From Nostoc sp. TCL26-01 (GTDB taxonomy: Bacteria > Cyanobacteriota > Cyanobacteriia > Cyanobacteriales > Nostocaceae), in NCBI RefSeq assembly GCF_013393945.1, contig NZ_CP040297.1, positions 2,310,804-2,374,803 on the forward strand: a stretch of DNA of 64,000 nt, read 5' to 3'. Position numbers and translations under genes: made by a program. The notes under the pieces are model-generated. The model had not been told where the DNA came from and did no database searches. It was given only the letters and a program-made list of their open reading frames with translations. Of this stretch, positions 18,401 through 27,571 are shown in pieces. Each line of letters begins with the position of its first letter. The stretch's first letter is position 1.

Positions 18401-19337
18401 GACTTCTAGCGTGGGAATTGTTTTGGGTACAAAAGACTACCTTCAAGCCTCCCACCTTTTAAGAGATGCTGATATTGCTATGTATCGGGCAAAACATAAG
18501 GGCAAAGCCCGGTATGAAATTTTTGATACTCAAATGCACACTCAAGCTTTAAATCGCCTGCATTTAGAGAATGATTTGCGTCGAGCAATCAAGTCTCAAG
18601 AATTTGTCCTCCACTATCAACCGATAGTAGCCCTAGATACTGGAAATCTGGTGGGTTTTGAAGCCCTGATTCGTTGGCAACACCCCACCCAAGGGTTAAA
18701 ACTTCCCGGAGAATTTATCTCCGTAGCTGAGGAAATAGGATTAATTACCTCCCTCGACTATTGGGCAATGCGTACAGCCTGTAGTCAAATGGTAGCTTGG
18801 CAAACTGCTTTCCCTGAACTTTCAGCGATGAAGGTGAGTGTTAATCTCTCGGCGCAAGATTTACGGCAACCTGATTTGCTAGCAGAAGTTGATCGCATTC
18901 TCACACAAACTCATCTACATGGTCGTTGCTTGACGCTGGAAATTACGGAAAGTATGCTGATTGAAGACATTGAGTCTACAATTAGTCTACTGAGTCAGTT
19001 GCAAGAGCGAGGGATACAAATTAGCATTGACGATTTTGGTACAGGATATTCATCGTTAAATTATCTTCACCGTTTACCGATTAATAGCCTAAAGGTTGAT
19101 CGCTCTTTTGTTAATCAAATTCAATCAGGCAAAAAAAATGCTCAGATTGTAGAAACTATTGTCGCCCTAAGTAATCATTTAGAACTCGATGCGATCGCTG
19201 AAGGCATAGAAACGCCAGCACAACTGGAATGGCTACAACATCTGGGCTACAAATTCGGTCAAGGATATCTCTTTTCCCAACCCCTCAGCCACGAACAAGC
19301 CGAAGCACTTTTAGCCAGTAGAGCATTTCTCACTTAA
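15405..19337 (+). CDS. Multi-PAS/GAF GGDEF-EAL cyclic-di-GMP signalling protein
   Basis: The 1310-residue soluble protein probably makes and/or breaks cyclic di-GMP. Domain order is PAS (about 50-165), PAS (190-300), GAF (310-475), PAS (485-615), PAS (620-740), PAS (755-880), GGDEF (885-1040) and EAL (1055-1305). The GGDEF motif is intact at residues 958-962 (LGGDEFVILLEE). EAL is intact at 1086-1088 (GFEALIRWQHP), with the downstream IDDFGTGYSSL loop. PAS 3 and 4 are clear duplicates (SPGCYRLWE / SPGCRYLWE). The GAF lacks a chromophore Cys. No I-site RxxD was identified with certainty. It is monocistronic. Confidence 0.93.
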   Translation: MEKQQPFSLKQISVEDWENTPENVKRLVESLLASVALSENQSRLIQFLDATPIAIAVHDSTGQLVYINHIGRALLGHDQPLELSLDQLSQVFQVYCAGSQELYPFAALPSTRSLSGEKVWVDDLEIHRGDRVIPLEVWATPIFDEQSQVTHAIVAFQDISERKSVEAERQRQEMEQQILENTLLKSESQYRQVIQVQTDLILRSLPDTTITFANDSLCLALGKSLPDVIGWQWSNFVPPENLDDLYGKIAALTPENPIFENINQDYRADNQIGWTQWINLGIFDEHGQLSEIQSVGRDITALQKQIQREQALNRVFQAIRNSLDLDTIFATATAETSQILQTLDCFVVQYLAEQGIWQHIAEFRHNPDTPTTIGVEIPDVGNPFAEQLKQLQMVRVENTANLEDEINQEIAHILPGAWLLIPLVIEGKLWGSFTITASQQPFIWNNDQIELAQSVADQLEIAIQQADLYQKLQLELTERRRVETALRESEARFQNMAANVPGAIFRYQLRTDGSDSVVYMSPGCYRLWEVAAEDVIADATLLWQMIHPEDYPGMRASVLESAQTLQPWIWAWRIITKSGQEKWLEASGRPTQQPNGDVIWDTLILDVTKRQQAEYRFQTLAANTPGVIYQYVLHSDGSNTMLYVSPGCRYLWELEPQEIEQDVEITWRMVHPDDLPAMRRSVLVSAQSLHQWNWEWRITTPSGRQKWLQASALPQRQANGDIIWDGLILDVSEWQAALQKRQQAEEALRESEARYRLLAENTNDLVCLHELNGRYLYISPSCEFLLGYGHQEMLRQDPYNFIHPEDRDRVYQEILTAVIGGKPTPITYRMLQKSGNYIWFETLTKPIVDGTGQIVQLQTTSRDITERIQVQNQLKHDALHDGLTGLPNRHLFMERLELAIQRAKRLENYHFAILFLDLDRFKVINDSLGHLAGDQLLIAIAQKLQTTLRAIDLPARLGGDEFVILLEEIPDIQEAVRITERILAELQAPVIIEGREVYMTSSVGIVLGTKDYLQASHLLRDADIAMYRAKHKGKARYEIFDTQMHTQALNRLHLENDLRRAIKSQEFVLHYQPIVALDTGNLVGFEALIRWQHPTQGLKLPGEFISVAEEIGLITSLDYWAMRTACSQMVAWQTAFPELSAMKVSVNLSAQDLRQPDLLAEVDRILTQTHLHGRCLTLEITESMLIEDIESTISLLSQLQERGIQISIDDFGTGYSSLNYLHRLPINSLKVDRSFVNQIQSGKKNAQIVETIVALSNHLELDAIAEGIETPAQLEWLQHLGYKFGQGYLFSQPLSHEQAEALLASRAFLT

Positions 19338-19501
19338 GTAAATTGGTGAAATTTGCCATTTTGGCATTCTGGCAGGTAACAACAGGGCAGCGATCGCTAC
19401 ATTAGAAATAGAGCAATTAAAATTCCTCAGTAAGTTGTCACAATAAAAGCAAACCACATAAAGAAAAATAAACTAAGATAAAACCCCAATCCCCAATAAT
19501 C

Positions 19502-21610
19502 ATGAGTGCAAATACTACAATTACCCATCATCCCTTACTCCAAGGTGCTGGTTTACCACCATTCACCCAAATCAAACCAGAGCAAGTAGAATCAGCATTT
19601 GCGGAGTTATTAGCAAAACTCGCACAACAACTTACCACCCTAGAGGAGACTGTACAACCCACTTGGAATGGTTTAGTTGTACCTCTGGAACAGTTGACTG
19701 AGCGACTTAATTGGAGCTGGGGCATTGTCAATCATTTAATGGGTGTCAAAAATAGCCCCGAATTACGTGCAGCCCATGAAGCAGTGCAACCCCAAGTCAT
19801 CCAATTAATCAACCAGTTGGGACAAAGCCAACCCATCTATCATGCTTTTAAAGAACTCCGTGCCGGTGAGCATTGGCAGACTTTAGAACCAGCGCAACAA
19901 AGAATTGTCACCGCCGCCATTCGGGATGCGGAACTTTCGGGAGTTGGCTTGCCACAAGCAGCTAGAGAGCGTTTTAATAATATCCAAATGGAATTAGCGG
20001 AGCTGTCTACCAAGTTCTCTAATCATCTTTTAGATGCCACGAAAGCCTTTAGCTTAACTTTAACCACCCCAGCAGAAGTTGAGGGTTTACCCCAGAGTCT
20101 ACTCAGTTTAGCTGCACAGGCTGCCCGTGCGGCGGGTGAGGAAAATGCCACACCAGAGAACGGCCCTTGGCGCATCACTTTAGATATGCCGAGTTACAGT
20201 CCCTTCATGCAGCATAGTACCCGGCGTGATTTGCGAGAAAAACTCTACAAGGCTTATATCACCCGCGCTTCCGCCGGTGAGTTAGATAACAAACCACTGA
20301 TCGAACGAATTTTGGCGTTACGACAAGAACTAGCTGATTTACTCGGCTTTGCCAACTTTGCTGAGTTGAGTTTAGTGAGTAAGATGGCTCCCGATGTCGC
20401 AGCTGTCCAAGCCCTACTAGAAGAATTACGTAGTGCGAGTTATGATGCTGCTGTGGCTGATTTAGCTGCACTTACAGCCTTTGCCGCCGCCAAAGGAGCG
20501 CTAGAAGCCGCAGATTTACGACACTGGGATCTCAGCTTTTGGGCTGAACGCCAACGAGAAGAAAAGTTTGCCTTCACCGCCGAAGAATTACGTCCTTACT
20601 TCCCTCTACCCCAAGTCCTCGATGGCTTATTTGCACTAGTCAAGCGATTATTCGGTGTTACTGTCACCCCGGCTGATGGTCAAGCCCCAGTTTGGCACGA
20701 AGATGTGAGATATTTTCAAGTCGCTGATGAAAATGGTAGTGCGATCGCCTATTTTTATCTAGATCCCTACAGTCGCCCAGCCGAAAAGCGCGGTGGTGCA
20801 TGGATGGATGTTTGCATTAATCGTCGCCAAGTCACAGAAAATGGGGTCACTTCTGTGCGTTTACCTGTGGCATATTTAATCTGCAATCAAACTCCACCGG
20901 TGGATGGTCAACCAAGTTTGATGACTTTCTATGAAGTGGAGACTTTGTTCCATGAATTTGGTCATGGTTTGCAGCATTTACTCACCAAGGTCAATTATAG
21001 TGGTGCGGCTGGTATTAATAATTTAGAGTGGGATGCCGTAGAATTACCCAGTCAATTTATGGAAAACTGGTGCTATGAACGCACCACATTATTTAGCTTG
21101 GCTAAACATTACACAACGGGAGAACCTCTACCAGAGCATTATTACCAAAAACTACTAGCAGCACGTAACTATATGAGTGGTAGCGCCATCTTAAGGCAAG
21201 TCCACTTCAGCCTTGTGGATTTAGAATTACACTCTCGCTATCGCCCAGGTGGCAAGGAAACCGCCGCCGATGTCCGTCATCGTGTTGCCCAAACTACGAC
21301 TGTATTACTACCACTGCCAGAAGATGCTTTTTTATGTGCTTTTGGACACATCTTTGAGGGTGAATATGCTGCTGGTTACTACAGTTATAAGTGGGCTGAG
21401 GTATTGAGCGCTGATGCTTTTGCGGCTTTTGAAGAGGCGGGGATTGACAACGAAGCAGCTATTAAAGCTACAGGTAGACGTTACCGCGATACGGTATTAG
21501 CTCTCGGTGGTAGCCAACATCCGATGGAAGTGTTTCGAGCTTTTAGAGGACGCGAACCGAGTACGACTTCTTTACTCCGGCATCATGGTTTGTTGCCTAG
21601 TGTAGCTTAA
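19502..21610 (+). CDS. prlC: M3-family zinc oligopeptidase (oligopeptidase A-like)
   Basis: The 702-residue cytosolic metallopeptidase degrades short peptides, including cleaved signal peptides in E. coli. The M3 motif FHEFGHGLQH starts near His484, with the third ligand Glu in NLEWDAVELPSQFMENW about 26 residues on. The length and C-terminal helical part (GYYSYKWAEVLSADAFAAFEE) match the E. coli OpdA/PrlC group. No signal peptide. It faces the convergent Mrp operon, with a 59-bp gap containing CCCAACAACATCCAAGTTTTGCAGTTGGG, a possible shared bidirectional terminator. Confidence 0.93.
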   Translation: MSANTTITHHPLLQGAGLPPFTQIKPEQVESAFAELLAKLAQQLTTLEETVQPTWNGLVVPLEQLTERLNWSWGIVNHLMGVKNSPELRAAHEAVQPQVIQLINQLGQSQPIYHAFKELRAGEHWQTLEPAQQRIVTAAIRDAELSGVGLPQAARERFNNIQMELAELSTKFSNHLLDATKAFSLTLTTPAEVEGLPQSLLSLAAQAARAAGEENATPENGPWRITLDMPSYSPFMQHSTRRDLREKLYKAYITRASAGELDNKPLIERILALRQELADLLGFANFAELSLVSKMAPDVAAVQALLEELRSASYDAAVADLAALTAFAAAKGALEAADLRHWDLSFWAERQREEKFAFTAEELRPYFPLPQVLDGLFALVKRLFGVTVTPADGQAPVWHEDVRYFQVADENGSAIAYFYLDPYSRPAEKRGGAWMDVCINRRQVTENGVTSVRLPVAYLICNQTPPVDGQPSLMTFYEVETLFHEFGHGLQHLLTKVNYSGAAGINNLEWDAVELPSQFMENWCYERTTLFSLAKHYTTGEPLPEHYYQKLLAARNYMSGSAILRQVHFSLVDLELHSRYRPGGKETAADVRHRVAQTTTVLLPLPEDAFLCAFGHIFEGEYAAGYYSYKWAEVLSADAFAAFEEAGIDNEAAIKATGRRYRDTVLALGGSQHPMEVFRAFRGREPSTTSLLRHHGLLPSVA

Positions 21611-21669
21611 GACAAACTTGCTCCTATCCCAGTGAAACCCAACAACATCCAAGTTTTGCAGTTGGGTTT

Positions 21670-22329
21670 TCACAACAATCCCCGATAACGAATAAACACG
21701 AGAATCACTGCCCACGATCCCAAAGCAACTTTGATTGCTACCAGGATATTCAGCAAGGGAAGCACTCCGCCACTGATGAGTGCGCCCATCTCTCCGTGGG
21801 GTAACTCTATTCCTAGCAAAGTGATCACCGCCAGAACAATAAAAACTAGCACCGAAACTTTCTCCCATGTGGCAGCGTGCCAGCGCTGGTAAATTGCTTG
21901 CATCCACTCTGGGGAAGAGGTAATCGCTATCAAACCGATCGCTGTTCCACCTGCCACTCCAGAGGCAAAACCACCGCCCGGACTGAGATGCCCCCGAATA
22001 GCGAGTTCGATACTGACTAAGGCGGCAATCGTCGCTCCTAGACGCGCTAACACAATCGATGGTTGATCGGTAAAACGATAGACTTTGCTGGATGGCTTTT
22101 CATTGGCAAGGAGAAAGTAAACACCCATAATGGCGATCGTAAATACTATCACCTCAAAGATAGTGTCATACAACCGATTCCGCAGAATGATCACTGTCAC
22201 GGCATTGGGTATACCACCATCTTTGACAATCGATTCCACAATCGGGAAATTTGGTAAGAACGCCGCATTGGGCAAGACTAGCATTTTTACATACAGAGCT
22301 ATCCCAGCAACAATGTAAATCCATTTCAT
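21670..22329 (-). CDS. mrpB: Mrp-type Na+/H+ antiporter subunit B
   Basis: The 219-residue membrane protein is the last gene of the operon. The first half (about 1-95) resembles the MbhE/MrpA C-terminal part. The second half is a MnhB domain (about 100-219) with LSPGGGFASGVAGGTAIGL and multiple membrane spans. It overlaps the upstream gene by 4 bp, so the two are translationally coupled. In Mrp systems B is a small essential membrane subunit next to the A-type subunit. Confidence 0.85.
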   Translation of the reverse strand: MKWIYIVAGIALYVKMLVLPNAAFLPNFPIVESIVKDGGIPNAVTVIILRNRLYDTIFEVIVFTIAIMGVYFLLANEKPSSKVYRFTDQPSIVLARLGATIAALVSIELAIRGHLSPGGGFASGVAGGTAIGLIAITSSPEWMQAIYQRWHAATWEKVSVLVFIVLAVITLLGIELPHGEMGALISGGVLPLLNILVAIKVALGSWAVILVFIRYRGLL

Positions 22330-22949
22330 ACAGACCTCCCAGAAGTTGCTTCCCCTGGTGACAACTGAGAGATATGCTCTTGTGCTGAATTCGGTATGCT
22401 CAGATAAGTCAGGCTAGTTACGGGTGATACAAGTTCGCTTTGGATGATTTCATAGATGCGTTTCACCCTAATCACAGTTTGATAGGAGTGGTTTTCGTCT
22501 TCACTGGTTGCTGGGTTCGTGACACAAGTGGCATGGACTTCTTTATCGATCAAGGCCTGTTGCAAAGCTTGAGTATTTGAGTAAGGAACTAGTTCTAAAC
22601 GCATATAGTGTTTGCTAAAAATTTTGCGTAAGTCGGCTATCAGTGGCTCAAAATGCTCTGCAACTGTCCCATCTGAGAGAGCATCATCATTGTTGTTTTG
22701 CAGTACACCCAGACGCAGCACCAACGATGAACGCACAGCTACTGCATAGAGTGTAATTGCCAGCATTGTACCTACTAATGCTTCCGTCAAAGCCACATCT
22801 GGCGCTCCCAAAATCGCATATACCATTGCTGCCACGGCTCCCAAGATGCCACGGATGACTAAGGCGCTATAGGGATTGGCCTGAGATACTACCATACCAG
22901 CAGCCAATGGTAGCAGGGCAATAATGACATATATGTAGCTATCATTCAT
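22326..22949 (-). CDS. DUF4040/MbhD-like protein (C-terminal MrpA-type segment)
   Basis: The 207-residue protein starts MNDSYIYVIIALLPLAA. Membrane helices and GAPDVALTEALVGTMLAITLYA match the DUF4040/MbhD family, which forms the C-terminal part of canonical MrpA. A soluble tail of about 110 residues (LADLRKIFSKHYMRLELV, then a helix-strand pattern) is attached and I do not recognise it. The start at 22949 is preferred because GGTGGGGG lies just before it; it overlaps the mrpG stop by 8 bp. It supplies the A-tail in a cluster without a full MrpA. Confidence 0.75.
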   Translation of the reverse strand: MNDSYIYVIIALLPLAAGMVVSQANPYSALVIRGILGAVAAMVYAILGAPDVALTEALVGTMLAITLYAVAVRSSLVLRLGVLQNNNDDALSDGTVAEHFEPLIADLRKIFSKHYMRLELVPYSNTQALQQALIDKEVHATCVTNPATSEDENHSYQTVIRVKRIYEIIQSELVSPVTSLTYLSIPNSAQEHISQLSPGEATSGRSV

Positions 22950-23220
22950 TGCTACCCCCACCACTAGAGCAGTAAGCCAACACATATCCTAAAACTGTGT
23001 TCCAGATTGCTAAGGAGATGAAAGCGAGGATGAGTAGCGGCCATTCACTGGGAATTTTCAACAGTAGCCCGATGATGATAGTCATTGATCCCAAAGTATC
23101 TGCCACCGAAAGACTATGGAGTTTGAATAATAGCGATCGCTTGCCCAAAAGATGAGCAGTTCCCCAAAACCAAAAGACAAGTCCCACACCTATGCAGATA
23201 TAACTAAAAAAGTCAATCAT
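22942..23220 (-). CDS. mrpG: Mrp-type antiporter subunit G
   Basis: The 92-residue protein has three hydrophobic segments. GTAHLLGKRSLLFKLHSLSVADTLG is the expected MnhG/PhaG signature. It overlaps mrpF by 4 bp and the DUF4040 gene by 8 bp, so it is one of the coupled genes of the operon. Confidence 0.85.
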   Translation of the reverse strand: MIDFFSYICIGVGLVFWFWGTAHLLGKRSLLFKLHSLSVADTLGSMTIIIGLLLKIPSEWPLLILAFISLAIWNTVLGYVLAYCSSGGGSNE

Positions 23221-23474
23221 ATTTCATTCATTCGTTTAAGTACATTGGCCAGCAACATTAATCCCGCATTTCCCACACTGAGGATGATGACTGCAACCAC
23301 ACCAATCATCCAATCGTCACGCAAGACGGATACAAACAAAATCATGATGGCAGTCTTGCTCGCTACACTAGAAAATGCCAGCATTTTTTGCCAAATATCA
23401 TCATCCTGCCACGCTTCATACATGGGGATGAGTAGTGCCAAAATCATGGCCAATAGTGCCAAATTCAAGATCAT
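23217..23474 (-). CDS. mrpF: Mrp-type antiporter subunit F
   Basis: The 85-residue protein starts MILNLALLAMILALLIPM. It has three predicted membrane spans; VASKTAIMILFVSVL and a GNAGLMLLANVL end fit MnhF/PhaF. The start at 23474 is chosen because AGGAG lies 8 nt upstream and its ATG overlaps the mrpE stop (ATGA). An in-frame start at 23498 would add 8 charged residues. Confidence 0.82.
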   Translation of the reverse strand: MILNLALLAMILALLIPMYEAWQDDDIWQKMLAFSSVASKTAIMILFVSVLRDDWMIGVVAVIILSVGNAGLMLLANVLKRMNEI

Positions 23475-23860
23475 GTCTTTCTCCTGCGTCGCACCCAATG
23501 TACTTCATACCAGCCTTGTTCGTGGTATTTAAAAACAATGGTTTTAGGCGTAAAAGTAATTAGGAAGATATCGAGAAATATCAAACCTGGCGTGCGGTTG
23601 GGTTTGACTCGCTCCATCGTCACTTCTTCGTAGTGATGTGGATGGAGCATGATGTCAAAGGCTTCAATATATGCCTGGGGAATTGCCACAATGACTTCAC
23701 CCAGCACACGCAACCAATCCTTGAGTGATTCCTTGGTTTGAGGATGACCCGGTAATAAAAAAGCGATGCTAACACCAATAATGATATTTGCCACACTGAA
23801 ATTGGCAGTGAGCAAAAACCAAATGACTAGTCGCAATATCAAATTTAGATACCCAACCAT
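23471..23860 (-). CDS. mrpE: Mrp-type antiporter subunit E
   Basis: The 129-residue protein begins MVGYLNLILRLVIWFLLTANFSVANIII. Two membrane helices, then a cytosolic part with VIVAIPQAYIEAFDIML and NRTPGLIFLDIFLITFTPKTIVF, match MnhE/PhaE. It overlaps the end of mrpD by 16 bp and mrpF by 4 bp. Confidence 0.85.
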   Translation of the reverse strand: MVGYLNLILRLVIWFLLTANFSVANIIIGVSIAFLLPGHPQTKESLKDWLRVLGEVIVAIPQAYIEAFDIMLHPHHYEEVTMERVKPNRTPGLIFLDIFLITFTPKTIVFKYHEQGWYEVHWVRRRRKT

Positions 23861-25281
23861 GCAAATCCCTTCCAGAACAGCAGAATTAAAATCAGACTCA
23901 TCACCCCAATTAGATGCTCAAATTGCTCCAGGACACGGGGTAGCTTGATGACTATATGTTGAAAAATTAGTAAGTAAGCTAACCAGCCAATGCCGATGGT
24001 TGCTAAGGGTTTGATGATATTTTCAACAGTATATACTTCGTAATACGCAATATTGGCGAGAAACAATCCACCAATCAACAAAATGATTGCTGCCCAGAAA
24101 CCATAGCGGACATCTGCTTTTCCTCCACGGGGTAGAAAAATGAATTTGGCAAAGGAGATTGCTGTTCCCAGTGCTGCTACATTCATGGCGATCGCTTGCC
24201 AAGGTAAGAGATTCTTGGCTGTCAACACCTTTGCTCCAAAGCCAGATAATAAAGGAAAGCCCGAAATCGAGAAACTGGCTATAACTAAGGCTATCCAAAT
24301 AGGGAGAGCGATCGCTTGATGTTGCAGTTCTTTAAAGCTACGGCTCGGTAAGCTCCCGGCAATCAAAAAGAGGGCAGCTTTGACTAGTCCATGTGTGAGT
24401 GCATAAAAACCACCAACAACCGGAGCCGCCAGGATAAACCCTAACTGGGAAACTGTGTGAAACGCCAGCATCCGCTTAGTATCTTTTTCAAAGACTGCAT
24501 AGAACACTCCTAACAGCGCCGTCCCCACGCCAAAAATTCTCACAATGGGATCAACTTCTGCCACCATCAACGCACACCGCACTAGTGGATAAACCCCAGC
24601 TTTGACCACAATCCCTGACATCATCGCTGACACTGGTGTTTCTGATTCGGAGTGAGTCAACGGTAGCCATAATCCCGATACAAAAATCCCTCCTTTTGTC
24701 AAGAGTCCCAAAAATATCAGCGCCAGTGCTTCGGGTGGAGCTACGCCTAAACCTGCAAAACTAAACGAATGATCCGCCTGATAAACCAGCACCGCCCCCA
24801 CTAGATAAAACAGCATGGCTACGTTGCTGACAAACAAATAGCGTAAGCCAACCCAAATTGACCTATCAGTCCGGGGATAAGCAATCAACAAAAACGCCGC
24901 AATCCCACTCACCTCTAATGCCACGTATAAACTAATCAAATCCGCACAGACAAACGCGGCGTTGACACTACCATGCAAAATGATCAGTTGTGTATAAAAA
25001 AAAGCTGTTTTATGGCTTTGCCAACAATAGAGGATAACCGCCGCCGTAACTAGGCCATTGGTCAAGATAAAGTAGCCACTTAATTGATCAACTGTTAAAA
25101 TAACGCCGAAATTATCCAGTAATTTTAGTGTCAGTGAAGGTTCAACAAATAGCTGCAACGCATATCCTACAGTAGCAAAAGCTACGCACAATGAAAGGTA
25201 TTTGTCAAGTTTGGGCAAGAGATAAATGATAAAACCTAAAAAAAATGGTAGTGCAATCCAAATAATGGTAATAGTACTCAT
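23845..25281 (-). CDS. mrpD: Mrp-type antiporter subunit D (NuoN/NuoM-like)
   Basis: The 478-residue polytopic protein is of the proton-pumping antiporter family shared with complex I NuoL/M/N. Conserved parts include ALEVSGIAAFLLIAYPRTD (the key Glu of helix 5), a TKGGIFVSGLWLPLTHSESETPVSA segment with its Lys, and KRMLAFHTVSQLGFI. MrpA and MrpD together normally form the ion path; here D is the only full-length antiporter-like subunit. It overlaps mrpC by 4 bp. Confidence 0.9.
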   Translation of the reverse strand: MSTITIIWIALPFFLGFIIYLLPKLDKYLSLCVAFATVGYALQLFVEPSLTLKLLDNFGVILTVDQLSGYFILTNGLVTAAVILYCWQSHKTAFFYTQLIILHGSVNAAFVCADLISLYVALEVSGIAAFLLIAYPRTDRSIWVGLRYLFVSNVAMLFYLVGAVLVYQADHSFSFAGLGVAPPEALALIFLGLLTKGGIFVSGLWLPLTHSESETPVSAMMSGIVVKAGVYPLVRCALMVAEVDPIVRIFGVGTALLGVFYAVFEKDTKRMLAFHTVSQLGFILAAPVVGGFYALTHGLVKAALFLIAGSLPSRSFKELQHQAIALPIWIALVIASFSISGFPLLSGFGAKVLTAKNLLPWQAIAMNVAALGTAISFAKFIFLPRGGKADVRYGFWAAIILLIGGLFLANIAYYEVYTVENIIKPLATIGIGWLAYLLIFQHIVIKLPRVLEQFEHLIGVMSLILILLFWKGFAWLGI

Positions 25282-25613
25282 GGCATATTGTTCTTCTCGA
25301 TCTCGTGACTTTCCAAAGTCGGATTATCCCGTGCTAGCTTCATCACCCCGACTAACATTAACGCCTGAATCGAAAATCCAATGACAATCGCTGTCAAGAT
25401 CACCGCCTGGGGAACTGGATCTGCATACGCGCCATTTTTGACATTTCCCACAATTGGTGTGAACAGCCCATTACGTGATGCAATCAGGACATAATAAGCG
25501 ATCGCCCCCGTACTCATGACATCCATAGAGATGATTTTCATAACGAGGTTCTTTTTCAGAATGATGCCGAAAAATCCGCAAAATATTGTTGCGAATACGC
25601 ACGCTTCTAACAC
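25278..25613 (-). CDS. mrpC: Mrp-type antiporter subunit C (NuoK-like)
   Basis: The 111-residue first gene of the operon has three membrane spans and the NuoK/MnhC pattern (DVMSTGAIAYYVLIA, then DPVPQAVILTAIVIGFSIQALML). It is most likely led by a promoter in the AT-rich 25614-25912 gap. The order C-D-E-F-G-(A tail)-B differs from the textbook A-G order and resembles cyanobacterial mrp clusters. Confidence 0.88.
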   Translation of the reverse strand: MLEACVFATIFCGFFGIILKKNLVMKIISMDVMSTGAIAYYVLIASRNGLFTPIVGNVKNGAYADPVPQAVILTAIVIGFSIQALMLVGVMKLARDNPTLESHEIEKNNMP

Positions 25614-25912
25614 GGGAATTGCCTTTTGGGTGAAGGTGAAAGTTAAAAGGTAAAAGAGAAAATATGGTTCGTCTCTTTAGTCAAAAATATCTGAAAAATT
25701 GACTGAGAAAACAGACAAAATTGCAGGTTTTAGCGGATGATCAATTTTAATACGATAAATAATAGCTTACAGCCTCATATGTCAATCGGATTCATCGATA
25801 AGCTTCAATATTAAATAAATATTAAATTGCTGTCATAGATAAAAGGTTATGGTTTTTGACCACTGGCTTAAAAAACTTGATTTGGAATGCCAGTCTGTTT
25901 GAGTTAATCTCA

Positions 25913-26066
25913 GAGGGTGTTAGAAAAGTTTCAGTAGGTATAAAAATGTCATTCTTCCTGACGCTCCGCGTCAGGAAGAATCTAGGTTTTGTGGCACATA
26001 CCGAGATGTTTCATGCCGCTACGCTGCATTCAACATGACAAAGAAACAGACTTTTCAAACGTCCTC
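25913..26066. mobile_element. 154-bp MITE-like element, copy 1
   Basis: Terminal inverted repeats GAGGGTGTTAGAAAAGT and ACTTTTCAAACGTCCTC bound the element. An internal hairpin, ATTCTTCCTGACGC-TCC-GCGTCAGGAAGAAT, is centred near 25965. A nearly identical 154-bp copy is at 29130-29283. The flanking triplet TCA on both sides is a likely target duplication. No ORF. The gap 25614-25912 before it shows only AT-rich sequence. Confidence 0.88.
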
Positions 26067-26182
26067 TCAGATGGATGCTGATGAGCTAATATTCCTCAAC
26101 CCTGATTGATTCTGACTTCTGACTCCTGGGTGCTGAATTCTTACGTTAAAACACAGTAAGCTACCGATCTCACACAACATCA

Positions 26183-27571
26183 CTACCACTCTAATTCCGA
26201 GTTACTCTCTTCTCCCAACAGCATAAATTCTACTAATGCGTCTCTTGTTTGGCGCTTGAGTTTGATCTCTACTAAAGTTGTTGTAAATGGATAGAAAAAG
26301 TTGATACTTTTCTGCTTCAAAATATCAGAAATATCCAGTTCTAAATCAGCAAGATCATCCTCTTGTGAATTGAGAGCATATCCACAATAACGGACATAAT
26401 CTGAGTTGGAGGATGCTACAACACGTATCTGCAAATTCTCTAAATTCTTGACATCTGTAATGTCTACATGAAAACAGCGTAGACTTTTATCTAGTTCGTA
26501 GACATGAACATTCACACCAAAATCTTCAATTCGTCGCCAATGTTGATTATTTGTTGTTGCTAACTCAATATAATAATCTGGGATTGGCTCGCCATTATCA
26601 TCTATAGCTCGAATGATAAACTGTTGCCATTCACGGGCATTGGCTAAACTTTTTGGCGATAGGATATTGAGGGCTACTTGATGCCAATTATGAATATCTT
26701 GAGGCGATGTAGATGTAAATTTTAATGCCTGAAATATGATCTCTACCAGTTCTGGACTGGGATTACCCATAATATTGGCGTGGTTACAACCCTCAATTCG
26801 TACTAGCGGCGCAATTCCATCATTTTTCCAGGGAGAGATATGTAACCTATCTTGATATTGCTTTTTAGTAAAATCTATGGTGATTTTTCGGGTTCTTAAT
26901 TCACAGCCTGCCCATCTCACAACACCATCTGTGCCATCCAAGGGTAAATCAATTTTGCTTGTAGCTTTGATTGTTAATTGATTGAGTAGTTGAAAGTTAA
27001 AAAATTGATTAGTTCCACAAAAAGTAAATACATAAGGTGTATTAGTATCAGAACCATAAAATGCTGTATCTCCGAGCAAATCTTTATGGGCTAAATCCCA
27101 AATAAATTTGCTACCTAATTCTAAAGAATCTAACACGCGAGTCCCAGCTTCTAGAAAGTCTGGTCCCCACTCTCGATTGCCTTTAAACATTGCGCCTAAA
27201 TAACTGCGTCCTTTATGGGCGATAGGTGAACCAAAGGTAGCTGGCGCTAATCCAATTAAGTGTTGCAGTTTGTAGAATCCTTGAGTTGTATATTTTGCTA
27301 ACCAAGCACGAATGACTAAAATACCAGTTGAGTGAACGATCGCATCAAAATTTTGATGTTCACCTAATTGTTGCGCTAAGGCTTGATCAAATCCTTCGGC
27401 AATATCGTCAATTGTAATTTCGTTTGAGAGTGATATATATTTACAAATGTGAATAATTTTGACATCATAATTACGTTCTTTAAATTTTGTGATCCAGGTC
27501 TGAAAAGATTTCCCTGTATCTGAGTAACCGTGGAGCATGACAATTGGGTTTATGGATGTTGCACTTGTCAT
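26183..27571 (-). CDS. Alpha/beta-hydrolase (lipase-like) with C-terminal beta-rich domain
   Basis: The 462-residue protein starts MTSATSINPIVMLHGYSDTG. The HGYSD segment is the oxyanion loop of alpha/beta hydrolases and VHSTGILVIRAWL holds the putative nucleophile Ser in an HSTG elbow. An Asp/His pair is plausible near DGTDGVVRW and EGCNHANIMGNP. The C-terminal 150 residues look like a beta-sandwich of unknown family. The start is uncertain: GTG at 27619 would add 16 residues, and neither has a good ribosome site. The substrate is unknown (ester or lipid). Confidence 0.72.
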   Translation of the reverse strand: MTSATSINPIVMLHGYSDTGKSFQTWITKFKERNYDVKIIHICKYISLSNEITIDDIAEGFDQALAQQLGEHQNFDAIVHSTGILVIRAWLAKYTTQGFYKLQHLIGLAPATFGSPIAHKGRSYLGAMFKGNREWGPDFLEAGTRVLDSLELGSKFIWDLAHKDLLGDTAFYGSDTNTPYVFTFCGTNQFFNFQLLNQLTIKATSKIDLPLDGTDGVVRWAGCELRTRKITIDFTKKQYQDRLHISPWKNDGIAPLVRIEGCNHANIMGNPSPELVEIIFQALKFTSTSPQDIHNWHQVALNILSPKSLANAREWQQFIIRAIDDNGEPIPDYYIELATTNNQHWRRIEDFGVNVHVYELDKSLRCFHVDITDVKNLENLQIRVVASSNSDYVRYCGYALNSQEDDLADLELDISDILKQKSINFFYPFTTTLVEIKLKRQTRDALVEFMLLGEESNSELEW

